Positions 40,616-48,164 of a stretch of 64,000 bases of DNA are shown here, one piece after another. A program made the position numbers and the translations under genes. Source of the stretch: Patescibacteria group bacterium (lineage in GTDB: Bacteria > Patescibacteriota > Microgenomatia > UBA1406 > GWC2-37-13); NCBI GenBank assembly GCA_026415975.1, contig JAOAFZ010000002.1:220888-284887 (forward strand), given 5' to 3'. Within the stretch, counting starts at the first letter, position 1. Every line of letters begins with the position of its first letter. Under the pieces are notes generated by a model that was not told the origin of the DNA, did no database searches, and was given only the letters and a program-made list of their open reading frames with translations.

Positions 40616-42316
40616 TTACCAGCTCCCTCCACCGCCACCGCCACCGCCGCCTCCTGAGAAACCACCCGAGAATCCGGAAGAATGCCCGGTAGACGAGACT
40701 ACCGGCGTAGCTGCGGAAGCAAAACTGTTTACCGATGAGTGAATACTCTGAGAAAAAACCCGCGCATTGAAACCGTCCGCGTAATATCCGCTATACCAGT
40801 CCGGCTGTACCAGTGCGATATCCCCAAAGCGCTCCGCCCATTCTCTTTCTACTCCGAAAGCGACTGCATAAGGAAGTAATTTTTCGAAGAGGAGCTGCCG
40901 TTCTCCCTGGAACTGAATCTGCCGTTCTTGTGACTTGAGGAAATTGCGAAGCGAACGGACATGACTCGCTGCACGGGCACCCTCATACGTTTTCCGTACC
41001 ATATTCATTCCGAACAATGCACTAGAGGCCAGAAGCGGCAGATTAAATGTGGTTGCTGCCAATCCCATAATTACTCCATAGTACAGCCGAATCGCTTTGG
41101 GATTAGACGGGAAAAACCCCTGTTTGACCAGGTATTTGTACATTACATCTTCAATCTTTGCTACGGTACCTGCCAGTTTGCGATCTTTCAGACGGACTTC
41201 TGTCTGCGTACCGAATAATCCATGCAGGAATAATCGTTCAAACTCGAGCAAAGAATCGTCGGGCTCTTTTTTCCGGACAAAATAAAAATCATTCGGTTGT
41301 CGCTCATCTATTGTATAGTAACCGCGCCTTGCCAGATCGACCATCATTGCCGCGACATCGCGGGTATGAACCCGTTCATCAATCAGAGTACCTGTCTCCG
41401 CAGGGGTAAGTGGTCTGCCCGAACGAGTCTTGGGAGGCTCATACGCTGCAGTCAGATCACGGCCGGTGCGTGGATCACGCCCGAATAGGTACCACTTAAA
41501 GCCTATCCAGACAGGATAAATTAGATACCATCCCACCAGGGCAATTCCAATTACGACTGCCAGGATTCGCCCCGCAGTTGATTCCCAGAAAGTTTGGTAT
41601 ACCCGTGCCTCTACCACGGAAACTTTTCCTTTCGGAAATGCCACCGCTACGGTAAAGCCTTCCCCGGCCTGCAGTGTTCGCCCTTCTGCAAGTGCAGCCG
41701 TTGCGCTTGTCTCGGATATGTTGGTAATGCAAGCAGACTCCTCGCTACCGGAACTTCCAGTGTAACAGACCGCCCGCGCATCTTCTCCGAGGCCAAAACC
41801 GGATTCCAGAGTAAAAGAAGCTTTTTCTATGGGGACCTCCCACCTGTTTCCGGTCAGATTCCAGTAAAACTCATCATGATCGGGAAAGTAGCGGATACCA
41901 CCAGTGACCCGGTACGCTATCGTGTAAACTTGCTCACCGGTGACGGTAACATCGAGATCTCCGATCTTAATCCGCACATTCCCGTTTTCTTCTGTAACTG
42001 AATACGGACGGGCTACCCCCGCCGCATCGGTAACCTGTTCAACGGTTATATCAAGCCGCCTCCGTGGCCCTGTTGCTTCTTTTTCCAGCACGAACGGAAT
42101 TTCGCGGTAAATGCCATGCCGCTGTTTTTTCCCGAAGTTGTAGGTAATCGTTTCGGTTACGGTAAAGCTTCCATCAGTAGAGAGTTCGGCACGGACATCA
42201 AACGATGAAATACGCTCTTCTGCATTGCTATACGGGCCCTCGTTGCTGTTTGCAACAAGTACTGCTGGAAAGGCAAGAAACATCATCGCAAAAGTAACAA
42301 TCAGCAGTTTCTTCAT
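40616..42316 (-). CDS. DUF2207 membrane protein with poly-Gly C-terminus
   Basis: 566 residues from the ATG at 42316. Signal peptide, then a DUF2207 ectodomain (SFDVRAELSTDGSFTVTETITYNFG ... GIYREIPF), two or more membrane helices about 255-285 and 415-445, and a C-terminus FSGGFSGG followed by about ten Gly and SW, the usual ending of this family. Function unknown; common in CPR and many bacteria. Its -10 is the palindromic AGTATACT shared with the next gene, 7 nt from this ATG. Confidence 0.92.
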   Translation of the reverse strand: MKKLLIVTFAMMFLAFPAVLVANSNEGPYSNAEERISSFDVRAELSTDGSFTVTETITYNFGKKQRHGIYREIPFVLEKEATGPRRRLDITVEQVTDAAGVARPYSVTEENGNVRIKIGDLDVTVTGEQVYTIAYRVTGGIRYFPDHDEFYWNLTGNRWEVPIEKASFTLESGFGLGEDARAVCYTGSSGSEESACITNISETSATAALAEGRTLQAGEGFTVAVAFPKGKVSVVEARVYQTFWESTAGRILAVVIGIALVGWYLIYPVWIGFKWYLFGRDPRTGRDLTAAYEPPKTRSGRPLTPAETGTLIDERVHTRDVAAMMVDLARRGYYTIDERQPNDFYFVRKKEPDDSLLEFERLFLHGLFGTQTEVRLKDRKLAGTVAKIEDVMYKYLVKQGFFPSNPKAIRLYYGVIMGLAATTFNLPLLASSALFGMNMVRKTYEGARAASHVRSLRNFLKSQERQIQFQGERQLLFEKLLPYAVAFGVEREWAERFGDIALVQPDWYSGYYADGFNARVFSQSIHSSVNSFASAATPVVSSTGHSSGFSGGFSGGGGGGGGGGSW

Positions 42317-42323
42317 AGGTTTC

Positions 42324-42331
42324 AGTATACT
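42324..42331. promoter_or_regulatory. shared palindromic -10 element of two divergent genes
   Basis: AGTATACT is its own reverse complement. It gives TATACT on the plus strand (42326-42331, 6 nt before the ATG at 42338) and TATACT on the minus strand (42324-42329, 7 nt before the ATG at 42316). Only 21 nt separate the two start codons. Confidence 0.7.
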
Positions 42332-42337
42332 CCAATC

Positions 42338-43369
42338 ATGCAATGGTATAGTATGAAAATGGTCACCATTAATTGCAGGCCTGCAGCTTCTAAGATCACC
42401 GCAAGAATGGGATCCGGAAAAACGAAAGATATCTCCGACGCGATTCTGAAGGTTCTGGATTATTATGCGGTCTTTGCCTATCCTCCTCTTGAAAGCGAGC
42501 TGTATCGCTTCCTGGGAGTAAAAACCACGCGAGAAAGATTTACTAAAACGTTACATAAAATGCGACGGTTACAACTTATTGCGGCTTCTCAAAAGGAAGA
42601 AAATAGATACTGCCATTTTGGTTCAAAGAAAATATTTGAGCATTTCTATGAAAGAAAGCTCCTATCTCAAGCTAAGCTTGATCGTTCGAGAACCTTTTTT
42701 CAACTAATCCGCAGATTCCCGGTGATCCGGTATGCGGCCATTTCGGGATCCTTATCTATGTTGAACGGCCACCCTGAAGACGACGTTGATGTGTTTCTTG
42801 TTACCGCGCGGGGGCGGATGTGGTCCGGACGACTGGTATCACTTCTTAGTGCACTTGCGCTTGGAAAAAAAAGGCCACGGGGAGTGAAACACGCACCGGA
42901 TGCTCTTTGCCTCAATCTCTACTTCGATGCCAGGAACCTTACTATACCCCGTGATAAACAAAACGAGTATATCGGACATGAACTATTACAACTGCGACCG
43001 GTTTTTGACCTGGACGGCATAGGGCAGGCTCTACTACAGAGCAATTCATGGATCTATACGTTGTTCCCGAATGCAGCACAACCGCATAATTCAAAGGAGC
43101 ACTCTCCCGACAATATCAAAAACGACGGCGGGAAGGTAAGTCCCGTACTTGTGCACCACGAGGTAGCCCGCCCAGGCGACGCGCGCAGAACACGCTTCTC
43201 TTTTACGGGAATCGGCGACTTCGTTGAACGTCTAGCACGCGCACTGCAACTTCCACGGATTCAGCGGCATACAACTCGGGAACGCATAACCGATACGCAG
43301 CTTTGGTTCTTTCCGGATGATTTTCAGGATAAGCTTTCCGAGCGTATTGTGTTGCGGCATCTTTCATGA
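42338..43369 (+). CDS. nucleotidyltransferase-fold protein with N-terminal winged-helix-like domain
   Basis: 343 residues. An N-terminal ~100-residue helical/winged region (DAILKVLDYYAVFAYPPLESE) precedes a polymerase-beta-type nucleotidyltransferase core: AISGSLSMLNGHPEDDVDVFLV has the GS and DxD motif. The remainder (CLNLYFDARNLTIPRDKQNEY) continues the fold. Such proteins transfer a nucleotide to protein, RNA or small molecules; the substrate is unknown. The start is set by the -10 at 42326-42331. Confidence 0.75.
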   Translation: MQWYSMKMVTINCRPAASKITARMGSGKTKDISDAILKVLDYYAVFAYPPLESELYRFLGVKTTRERFTKTLHKMRRLQLIAASQKEENRYCHFGSKKIFEHFYERKLLSQAKLDRSRTFFQLIRRFPVIRYAAISGSLSMLNGHPEDDVDVFLVTARGRMWSGRLVSLLSALALGKKRPRGVKHAPDALCLNLYFDARNLTIPRDKQNEYIGHELLQLRPVFDLDGIGQALLQSNSWIYTLFPNAAQPHNSKEHSPDNIKNDGGKVSPVLVHHEVARPGDARRTRFSFTGIGDFVERLARALQLPRIQRHTTRERITDTQLWFFPDDFQDKLSERIVLRHLS

Positions 43370-43425
43370 ACGTCCTTCATGAACGCCACAATCTGAAAAT
43401 GCTCCCCGCCATCAGAAAAATACGG

Positions 43426-43431
43426 TATAAT
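43426..43431 (+). promoter_or_regulatory. -10 box upstream of tRNA-Leu
   Basis: TATAAT, about 95 nt before the mature tRNA. No good -35 is seen. The transcript would begin near 43438 and carry the strong hairpin at 43467-43504. Confidence 0.55.
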
Positions 43432-43466
43432 CAGAACTTGGTTCGGTTCTGAAGTGTCCAGTTAAC

Positions 43467-43504
43467 CCTAGAGGCGCAAAACCCCAAAGGGGGGGCGCCA
43501 TAGG
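43467..43504 (+). other. GC-rich nested hairpin in tRNA-Leu leader
   Basis: CCTA/TAGG (43467-43470, 43501-43504) encloses GGCGC/GCGCC (43473-43477, 43495-43499), which encloses CCCC/GGGG. No T-run follows. It lies between the TATAAT at 43426 and the tRNA at 43527; it could be a processing signal or a small structured RNA. Confidence 0.6.
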
Positions 43505-43526
43505 TTCGCTTTCCAGATATCATACA

Positions 43527-43613
43527 GCCGAAGTGGCGGAATTGGCAGACGCGCTACGTTCAGGGCGTAGTTCCCGCAAGGGAGTGGAGGTTCAAGTCCT
43601 CTCTTCGGCACCA
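43527..43613 (+). tRNA. tRNA-Leu (CAG), CCA encoded
   Basis: Class II tRNA with long variable arm. Acceptor GCCGAAG/CTTCGGC, anticodon loop TTCAGGG (anticodon CAG), T-loop TTCAAGT. Discriminator A at 43610 and CCA at 43611-43613 are encoded. Confidence 0.95.
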
Positions 43614-43829
43614 GTAGCATATCAGGAGCGGTTAGTATTTTCAAAAAAGGGTTGATAAAACAAACTCTGGTTTTTTGCACCGATTAAAAACTAATCTTCT
43701 CTAAAATTCCGGTTCAAAACAAGTTACCTTCCCTGTTGTTCTTGGCTTAGAGATGAACGCTTCGCGGGCAAATAAAGGATGTGTACCGAAATTATCCACT
43801 CCAGCTGATCGATGACTGCTGAACTCTCC

Positions 43830-43858
43830 TTGTAATAGCCGAATGTACCGGGTACAAT
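43830..43858 (+). promoter_or_regulatory. promoter of tRNA-Ser
   Basis: TTGTAA (43830-43835), 17-nt spacer, TACAAT (43853-43858); the mature tRNA begins 15 nt later. Apart from this promoter I see nothing in the 43614-43872 spacer. Confidence 0.65.
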
Positions 43859-43872
43859 TTCCGGTATCCGCT

Positions 43873-43962
43873 GGAGGTATCGCATAGAGGCCCAGTGCAC
43901 AGGTTTGCTAAACCTGCGAGCTCAAAAAGCTCACGTGGGTTCGAATCCCACTACCTCCGCCA
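43873..43962 (+). tRNA. tRNA-Ser (GCT), CCA encoded
   Basis: Class II tRNA. Acceptor GGAGGTA/TACCTCC, anticodon loop TTGCTAA (anticodon GCT), variable arm GAGCTCAAAAAGCTC, T-loop TTCGAAT. Discriminator G at 43959, CCA at 43960-43962. Confidence 0.95.
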
Positions 43963-44051
43963 GTGGAAACCCACACTGTACTTACACCGTCTGAAAACGG
44001 TCACCTTACAATTTGACAGACTAAACCCTTCTCTGATATAAATAGTTGTGC

Positions 44052-44079
44052 TTGACATGACCTTATGTTATTATACAAT
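44052..44079 (+). promoter_or_regulatory. promoter of ssb
   Basis: TTGACA (44052-44057), 16-nt spacer, TACAAT (44074-44079). The ATG is 33 nt further on, so unlike most genes here ssb should have a short leader (~26 nt). No Shine-Dalgarno is visible in it. Confidence 0.7.
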
Positions 44080-44111
44080 TGCGTAACATTTACTATTTTT
44101 TATTCCTTCCT

Positions 44112-44597
44112 ATGTCACTGTTCGATCTGAATCGGGCAACCCTTATCGGGAACGTTACCAAAGACCCTCAACTGAAATACACCAGTAAAGGGACCGCAGT
44201 TATTACTTTCGGTATCGCTACCAACCGGAGTGTGCAGAACGAAGACGGGAGCTACAAAGATTTACCGACCTACCACAACATTGTCGCCTGGAGCCGGCTG
44301 GCTGAACGGCTGGGCAAGGTTGTCACAAAAGGCAAAAAAGTCTATGTAGAAGGACGCATCGAGAATCGCAACTACGAAAAGGATGGCCAGACCCGGTATG
44401 TTTCGGAAATTGTAGCGGATAATGTGATTGTGTTTGATCGAAGCACACGCGCTACCGCTGAAGTATCCAGCTCCGAAGAATTCGGCACTGCACCGAGTAG
44501 CAGCCGAAAATCTTCATCGAAGAAACATCAGGATGATCTTGACACCGGAACTGAAGCTGGTGCGGAAGACATTAACCCGGATGATATTCCCTTCTAA
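44112..44597 (+). CDS. ssb: single-stranded DNA-binding protein
   Basis: 161 residues from the ATG at 44112. OB fold: NRATLIGNVTKDPQLKYTSKG, ATNRSVQNEDGSYKD, TYHNIVAWSRLAERLGKVV and KKVYVEGRIENRNYE. Ser-rich disordered linker, then the acidic tip DINPDDIPF, the docking peptide for repair and replication partners. Stands alone, without rpsF/rpsR. Confidence 0.97.
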   Translation: MSLFDLNRATLIGNVTKDPQLKYTSKGTAVITFGIATNRSVQNEDGSYKDLPTYHNIVAWSRLAERLGKVVTKGKKVYVEGRIENRNYEKDGQTRYVSEIVADNVIVFDRSTRATAEVSSSEEFGTAPSSSRKSSSKKHQDDLDTGTEAGAEDINPDDIPF

Positions 44598-44977
44598 GAG
44601 GACTTTTACATAGAAGCCCCGTGGATCCGGTAGAGCTAATACCTAAAATGCTCTACCGGATCATAAGGTGGCTTACTGCTCTTTTCTCGCGCTTTATAAA
44701 AACTTCTTTGTTCTGATTATCTTGAACAGAATTGCCTGATTACGTTTCTGGAACGTTACATTCCGCTTTATATCTTGTAGTATGGTCAATATGAATTGTT
44801 ATAAGTCTATATTTATTTGAAGATAAAAAAGACCTATAAGTATATGTCGAGCTGTAAAAACCCTATGTGTCTCAATTTGCGAATGGTATACCTTTGTAAG
44901 CCTCGAGAACTACGTAAACATGACAGCAAAAATTCGGCGTTGGCAGGAGTATCTTATCCCTGATACGTTACTATTCT
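44598..44977. other. gene-free spacer between ssb and M24 peptidase gene
   Basis: 380 nt between two convergent genes. Apart from the strong inverted repeat at 44624-44662 I see no coding region, tRNA or promoter I can support. The right half is AT-rich. Confidence 0.6.
44624..44662. terminator. 13-bp perfect inverted repeat after ssb
   Basis: GATCCGGTAGAGC (44624-44636) and GCTCTACCGGATC (44650-44662) form a 13-bp stem with a 13-nt loop, 27 nt after the ssb stop. No immediate T-run, so it may stop or stabilise transcripts without being a classical intrinsic terminator. Confidence 0.6.
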
Positions 44978-46108
44978 TCAGGGGATTTCAATCAGTTCTT
45001 TATTGCTGGAATGGGAAAGCACCTCTGCGCCGGTGTCTGTCAGGAGTACAAAATCTTCGATACGTATTCCATATTTCCCCGGAAAGTAGATTCCCGGTTC
45101 TATCGTAACCGCCATCCCCGACTCGAGTAGAACTGGTCGTGTCTTTCGGAAGAATGGTTCTTCGTGGATCTCAAGTCCGACACCATGCCCGAGACCATGT
45201 ATAAAATATTCTGACAGACCCTCTTTGGCAAAAAAATCGACGGCACGTGAATGGAGCTCACCTGCAGATATTCCGCCGGCACGGCAAGACTGAATTGCCC
45301 TTTTATTACACTCTAGTACAACTCTGTAGTGTTTCCTGAATTCAGGTGTTGTTGTCCCAAGGAAGATAGTTCGGGTAAGATCTGAGTGATACCCGTTTTT
45401 GGTAAATCCAAAGTCAATTAAAAGCGGCATTCCGGCTTCAAGTTTTGTTAGTCCGGTACGATAGTGCGGTTCACTAGAACCGGTACCAGCCGCTACAATC
45501 GGATCAAAAGAAAAAGTTGTCAGCTCCTGGTCTCTCCCGAGTTTCCGGAGGAGTTCTACAATATCGCATTCTGTCTTTCCTTCATACCCTTCTTTTGCAA
45601 GATACGCAACCAGACCGGTAAATACTGCGTCTGTACGGGCCACCACATCCTTAAGAATCTTGCGTTCCCCGGCGTCTTTCTTCATTCTCATGCTGGAAAA
45701 TAATCTACCGGCAGGTTTCCAGCGGTGCTCTTTATAAGAAGATAGCAGACGGTATTCAGCAACACTCAGGTTATCTTCTTCGAAGATAAGCGCGGCACTT
45801 TCCGGAACCCGTGACCGGAACATAGTCAGTAACCCGTCACGTTCCTGATCAACGAGACAAGTAACTATGCCGTCACGCACGGTATTTATGCGATTCCCCT
45901 GCTCCTGGTACATAGCAGGTAGAAACAGGAACACATCGCGGTGAGTAACCATAGCGACTGCTTCACGTTCATGGGGCGAGAGACCATGAAATCCTGTTAC
46001 ATATGCAATATTTGCCGCAGATGTTATCAGAACAGCCTCCACACCTCTTTTTTCAAGATGCTCCCGGATCTTTCGATGTCTAGATCTATATATATCTAAA
46101 GATATCAT
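44978..46108 (-). CDS. M24-family Xaa-Pro aminopeptidase/dipeptidase
   Basis: 376 residues from the ATG at 46108. An N-terminal creatinase-like domain precedes the pita-bread domain with all five metal ligands: Asp in LLIDFGF, Asp in HSDLTRTIF, His in HGLGHGVGLEIHE, Glu in VTIEPGIYF and Glu in GIRIEDFVLL. It cleaves N-terminal residues before Pro. Its ATG overlaps the stop of the WecG-like gene (ATGA, 46105-46108), which favours this start over 46195. Confidence 0.93.
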   Translation of the reverse strand: MISLDIYRSRHRKIREHLEKRGVEAVLITSAANIAYVTGFHGLSPHEREAVAMVTHRDVFLFLPAMYQEQGNRINTVRDGIVTCLVDQERDGLLTMFRSRVPESAALIFEEDNLSVAEYRLLSSYKEHRWKPAGRLFSSMRMKKDAGERKILKDVVARTDAVFTGLVAYLAKEGYEGKTECDIVELLRKLGRDQELTTFSFDPIVAAGTGSSEPHYRTGLTKLEAGMPLLIDFGFTKNGYHSDLTRTIFLGTTTPEFRKHYRVVLECNKRAIQSCRAGGISAGELHSRAVDFFAKEGLSEYFIHGLGHGVGLEIHEEPFFRKTRPVLLESGMAVTIEPGIYFPGKYGIRIEDFVLLTDTGAEVLSHSSNKELIEIP

Positions 46109-46848
46109 TTTCCGAGAATAACATACAAAAGAAAGCGGATCAACCTCAATTGACGCCGCCATCGCCATGGTTGCCTCACCAGCCGGTATGCCCATTCCAG
46201 TCCGAGTCTTCGCAACAGCTTTGGCGCACGGGGAATATCCCCCACTAGAAAATCAAATGCGCCTCCCACTCCCGCACAAATGCATCCCCGGAGTGAAAGC
46301 CTGTTATTCCAGATCCATTTCTCCTGAAAGGGTGACCCGTATGACACAAATAACATATGCGGCCGAAACTCCGCAATCTCGCGGAGAATGAGCTTATCCT
46401 CATGACCAGCCTCATACCGGCTGATGTCGGAAATACCGGTCATCCCCCTGAATTCAGACTGCGGATAGCGTCTGGCGTAGCACTTAGCCAGCTTTTCTGC
46501 TATTCCCGGCCTGCCTCCCAAAAACTGCACCCGGATGCGCTTATGCTTGAGTCTATCAAGGGTATCCTGCAAAAAATCTACGCCCGTCAATCTCTCACCG
46601 GCAGGAATACCGCGAAGCAAACAGGCTGTCAGAACGCCCACCCCGTCGATAAGTCGTATGTCTGCAGACTGTAGTACCGCTCTAAACTCTGGATCGTCCT
46701 GTGCTATTATCATTGTTTCAGGATTGAGTGAAACCACATGGATCATGTTGATCTGTTGTGATACAGTTTTCGAAATATCCTCCAGGATAGTTTCTTTAGA
46801 ATCAGTTGGAATTGGAATGGAAAGGAGTTTATTAGTGTAATTATTCAT
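46105..46848 (-). CDS. WecG/TagA/CpsF family glycosyltransferase
   Basis: 247 residues from the ATG at 46848. Family blocks: HVVSLNPETMI, LIDGVGVL, RVQFLGGRPG, VSYGSPFQEKWI and GVGGAFDFLVGD, followed by a basic amphipathic C-terminus (RLVRQPWRWRRQLRLIRFLLYV) for membrane binding. Members add ManNAc-type sugars to lipid-linked intermediates of wall polymers. A TTG four codons upstream is also possible. The 240-nt spacer to mreB is AT-rich, with no gene seen. Confidence 0.93.
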   Translation of the reverse strand: MNNYTNKLLSIPIPTDSKETILEDISKTVSQQINMIHVVSLNPETMIIAQDDPEFRAVLQSADIRLIDGVGVLTACLLRGIPAGERLTGVDFLQDTLDRLKHKRIRVQFLGGRPGIAEKLAKCYARRYPQSEFRGMTGISDISRYEAGHEDKLILREIAEFRPHMLFVSYGSPFQEKWIWNNRLSLRGCICAGVGGAFDFLVGDIPRAPKLLRRLGLEWAYRLVRQPWRWRRQLRLIRFLLYVILGK

Positions 46849-47089
46849 ATTTATTGGCAATTTTCTTCTTTATTGATCGAAAACAGGGTGGCATTTCAGC
46901 CTTTTTGTTCAACTAATTTTACGGTTTAATTAACTGCTATGAAAGGAATTATTCATTTTCTTTCTACATTTTGATACGCTGGTTTTAAAAAGGTTCGATA
47001 CGAGCCGGTCATCTGTGTAAAAAGCATGATTTTTAGGAAATTTGCACTTATTTTTCCCGTATAATTGTCTATAGTATTTTTCTACTTTA

Positions 47090-48106
47090 CTATCTAATCG
47101 CCTGTTTAAAGCTGTCCAGATTCTCAATTGCCATGCCCACGCCGCGAATGACACAAAACAACGAATCGTCCACAACAAAAGCAGGAACACCGGTATAGTA
47201 GGTAATGTATTTATCAAGATTGGTAAGAAGTGAGCTTCCGCCTGACAGAACAATTCCCTTGTCCACAATATCCGCTGCGAGCTCAGGAGGACTTAATGAG
47301 AGCACTTCCTTCACACCTTCCAGAATAGATTTAAGCGGCTTCTGAAGACATTCATTGATACTCTTCTCCCCGATCTCCATTATCTTGGGAAGTCCGGTCT
47401 GATGGTCGCGCCCTTTTACCTCAATAATCCGTTCCTCACGTTCGTCCTGATCCTGTATAAAGGCATTTCCGATCTTCATCTTGATATCCTCCGCGGTGCG
47501 TTCACCGACTATCAGGTTGTGTTTCTTCTTCAGATGCTGCTGAATAGCTTCATCAAACTTCGTGCCGGCAGTACGAACCGTTCGGTAAACAACCAGCTGT
47601 CCAAGCGAAATTATTCCTATTTCTGCCGTACCACCGCCAATGTTCACGATCATGTGTCCTGAGGGTTGCGAGATCGGAATTCTCGCTCCGATAGCAGCTG
47701 CAAGCGGTTCTTCGATCAGATATACTTCAGATGCCCCAGCCTGTTTACATGCGGCCACTACCGCACGCCGTTCGACCTGCGATGAACCGCCAGGGATAGA
47801 TATCATTACCTCCGGCCAGAGAACCTGACCGCGTAGTGCTTTCTTTAGAAAGTAGGTAATCATGGCAGATGTGGTAGTATAATCTGCTATTACCCCCTCA
47901 CGCATAGGACGTGCAGCAATAATCGAATTTGGTGTACGTCCGAGCATTTCCCGGGCATCATCCCCCACCGCAAGAATCCGTTTATCTTCTACCGAGTAAG
48001 CAACAACCGTGGGTTCATTCAGGACAGTTCCCTCTTTTTCTACGTATACCAAACTATTCGCGGTGCCCAGATCGATGCCGACTTTTTTTTTGAACCTGAA
48101 GAACAT
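47090..48106 (-). CDS. mreB: rod shape-determining protein MreB
   Basis: 338 residues, full length. Actin-fold motifs: phosphate 1 VGIDLGTANSLVYV, phosphate 2 MIVNIGGGTAEIGII, and adenosine motif GIVLSGGSSLL. It forms membrane-bound filaments that guide wall synthesis. No mreC/mreD follow. A TACAAT -10 (minus, 48115-48120) ends 8 nt before the ATG. Confidence 0.97.
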   Translation of the reverse strand: MFFRFKKKVGIDLGTANSLVYVEKEGTVLNEPTVVAYSVEDKRILAVGDDAREMLGRTPNSIIAARPMREGVIADYTTTSAMITYFLKKALRGQVLWPEVMISIPGGSSQVERRAVVAACKQAGASEVYLIEEPLAAAIGARIPISQPSGHMIVNIGGGTAEIGIISLGQLVVYRTVRTAGTKFDEAIQQHLKKKHNLIVGERTAEDIKMKIGNAFIQDQDEREERIIEVKGRDHQTGLPKIMEIGEKSINECLQKPLKSILEGVKEVLSLSPPELAADIVDKGIVLSGGSSLLTNLDKYITYYTGVPAFVVDDSLFCVIRGVGMAIENLDSFKQAIR

Positions 48107-48114
48107 ATCCTTCT

Positions 48115-48124
48115 ATTGTATAAT
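48115..48124. promoter_or_regulatory. overlapping divergent -10 boxes of mreB and PEGA gene
   Basis: Minus-strand TACAAT (48115-48120) and plus-strand TATAAT (48119-48124) overlap by two bases. Only one of the two polymerases could sit here at a time. Confidence 0.6.
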
Positions 48125-48164
48125 ATAAGAGGTCTTATTTACATTACCTTTGTGGGCTTCCTGT

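Noticed and set aside
43468..43680. Minus-strand open frame of 70 codons across tRNA-Leu
   Set aside because: It is the antisense of a tRNA gene; the GLEPPLPC-type peptide is a well-known false product of tRNA complements.
46930..47268. Minus-strand frame of 112 codons downstream of and within mreB
   Set aside because: Most of it overlaps mreB in another frame, and it lacks a start signal.
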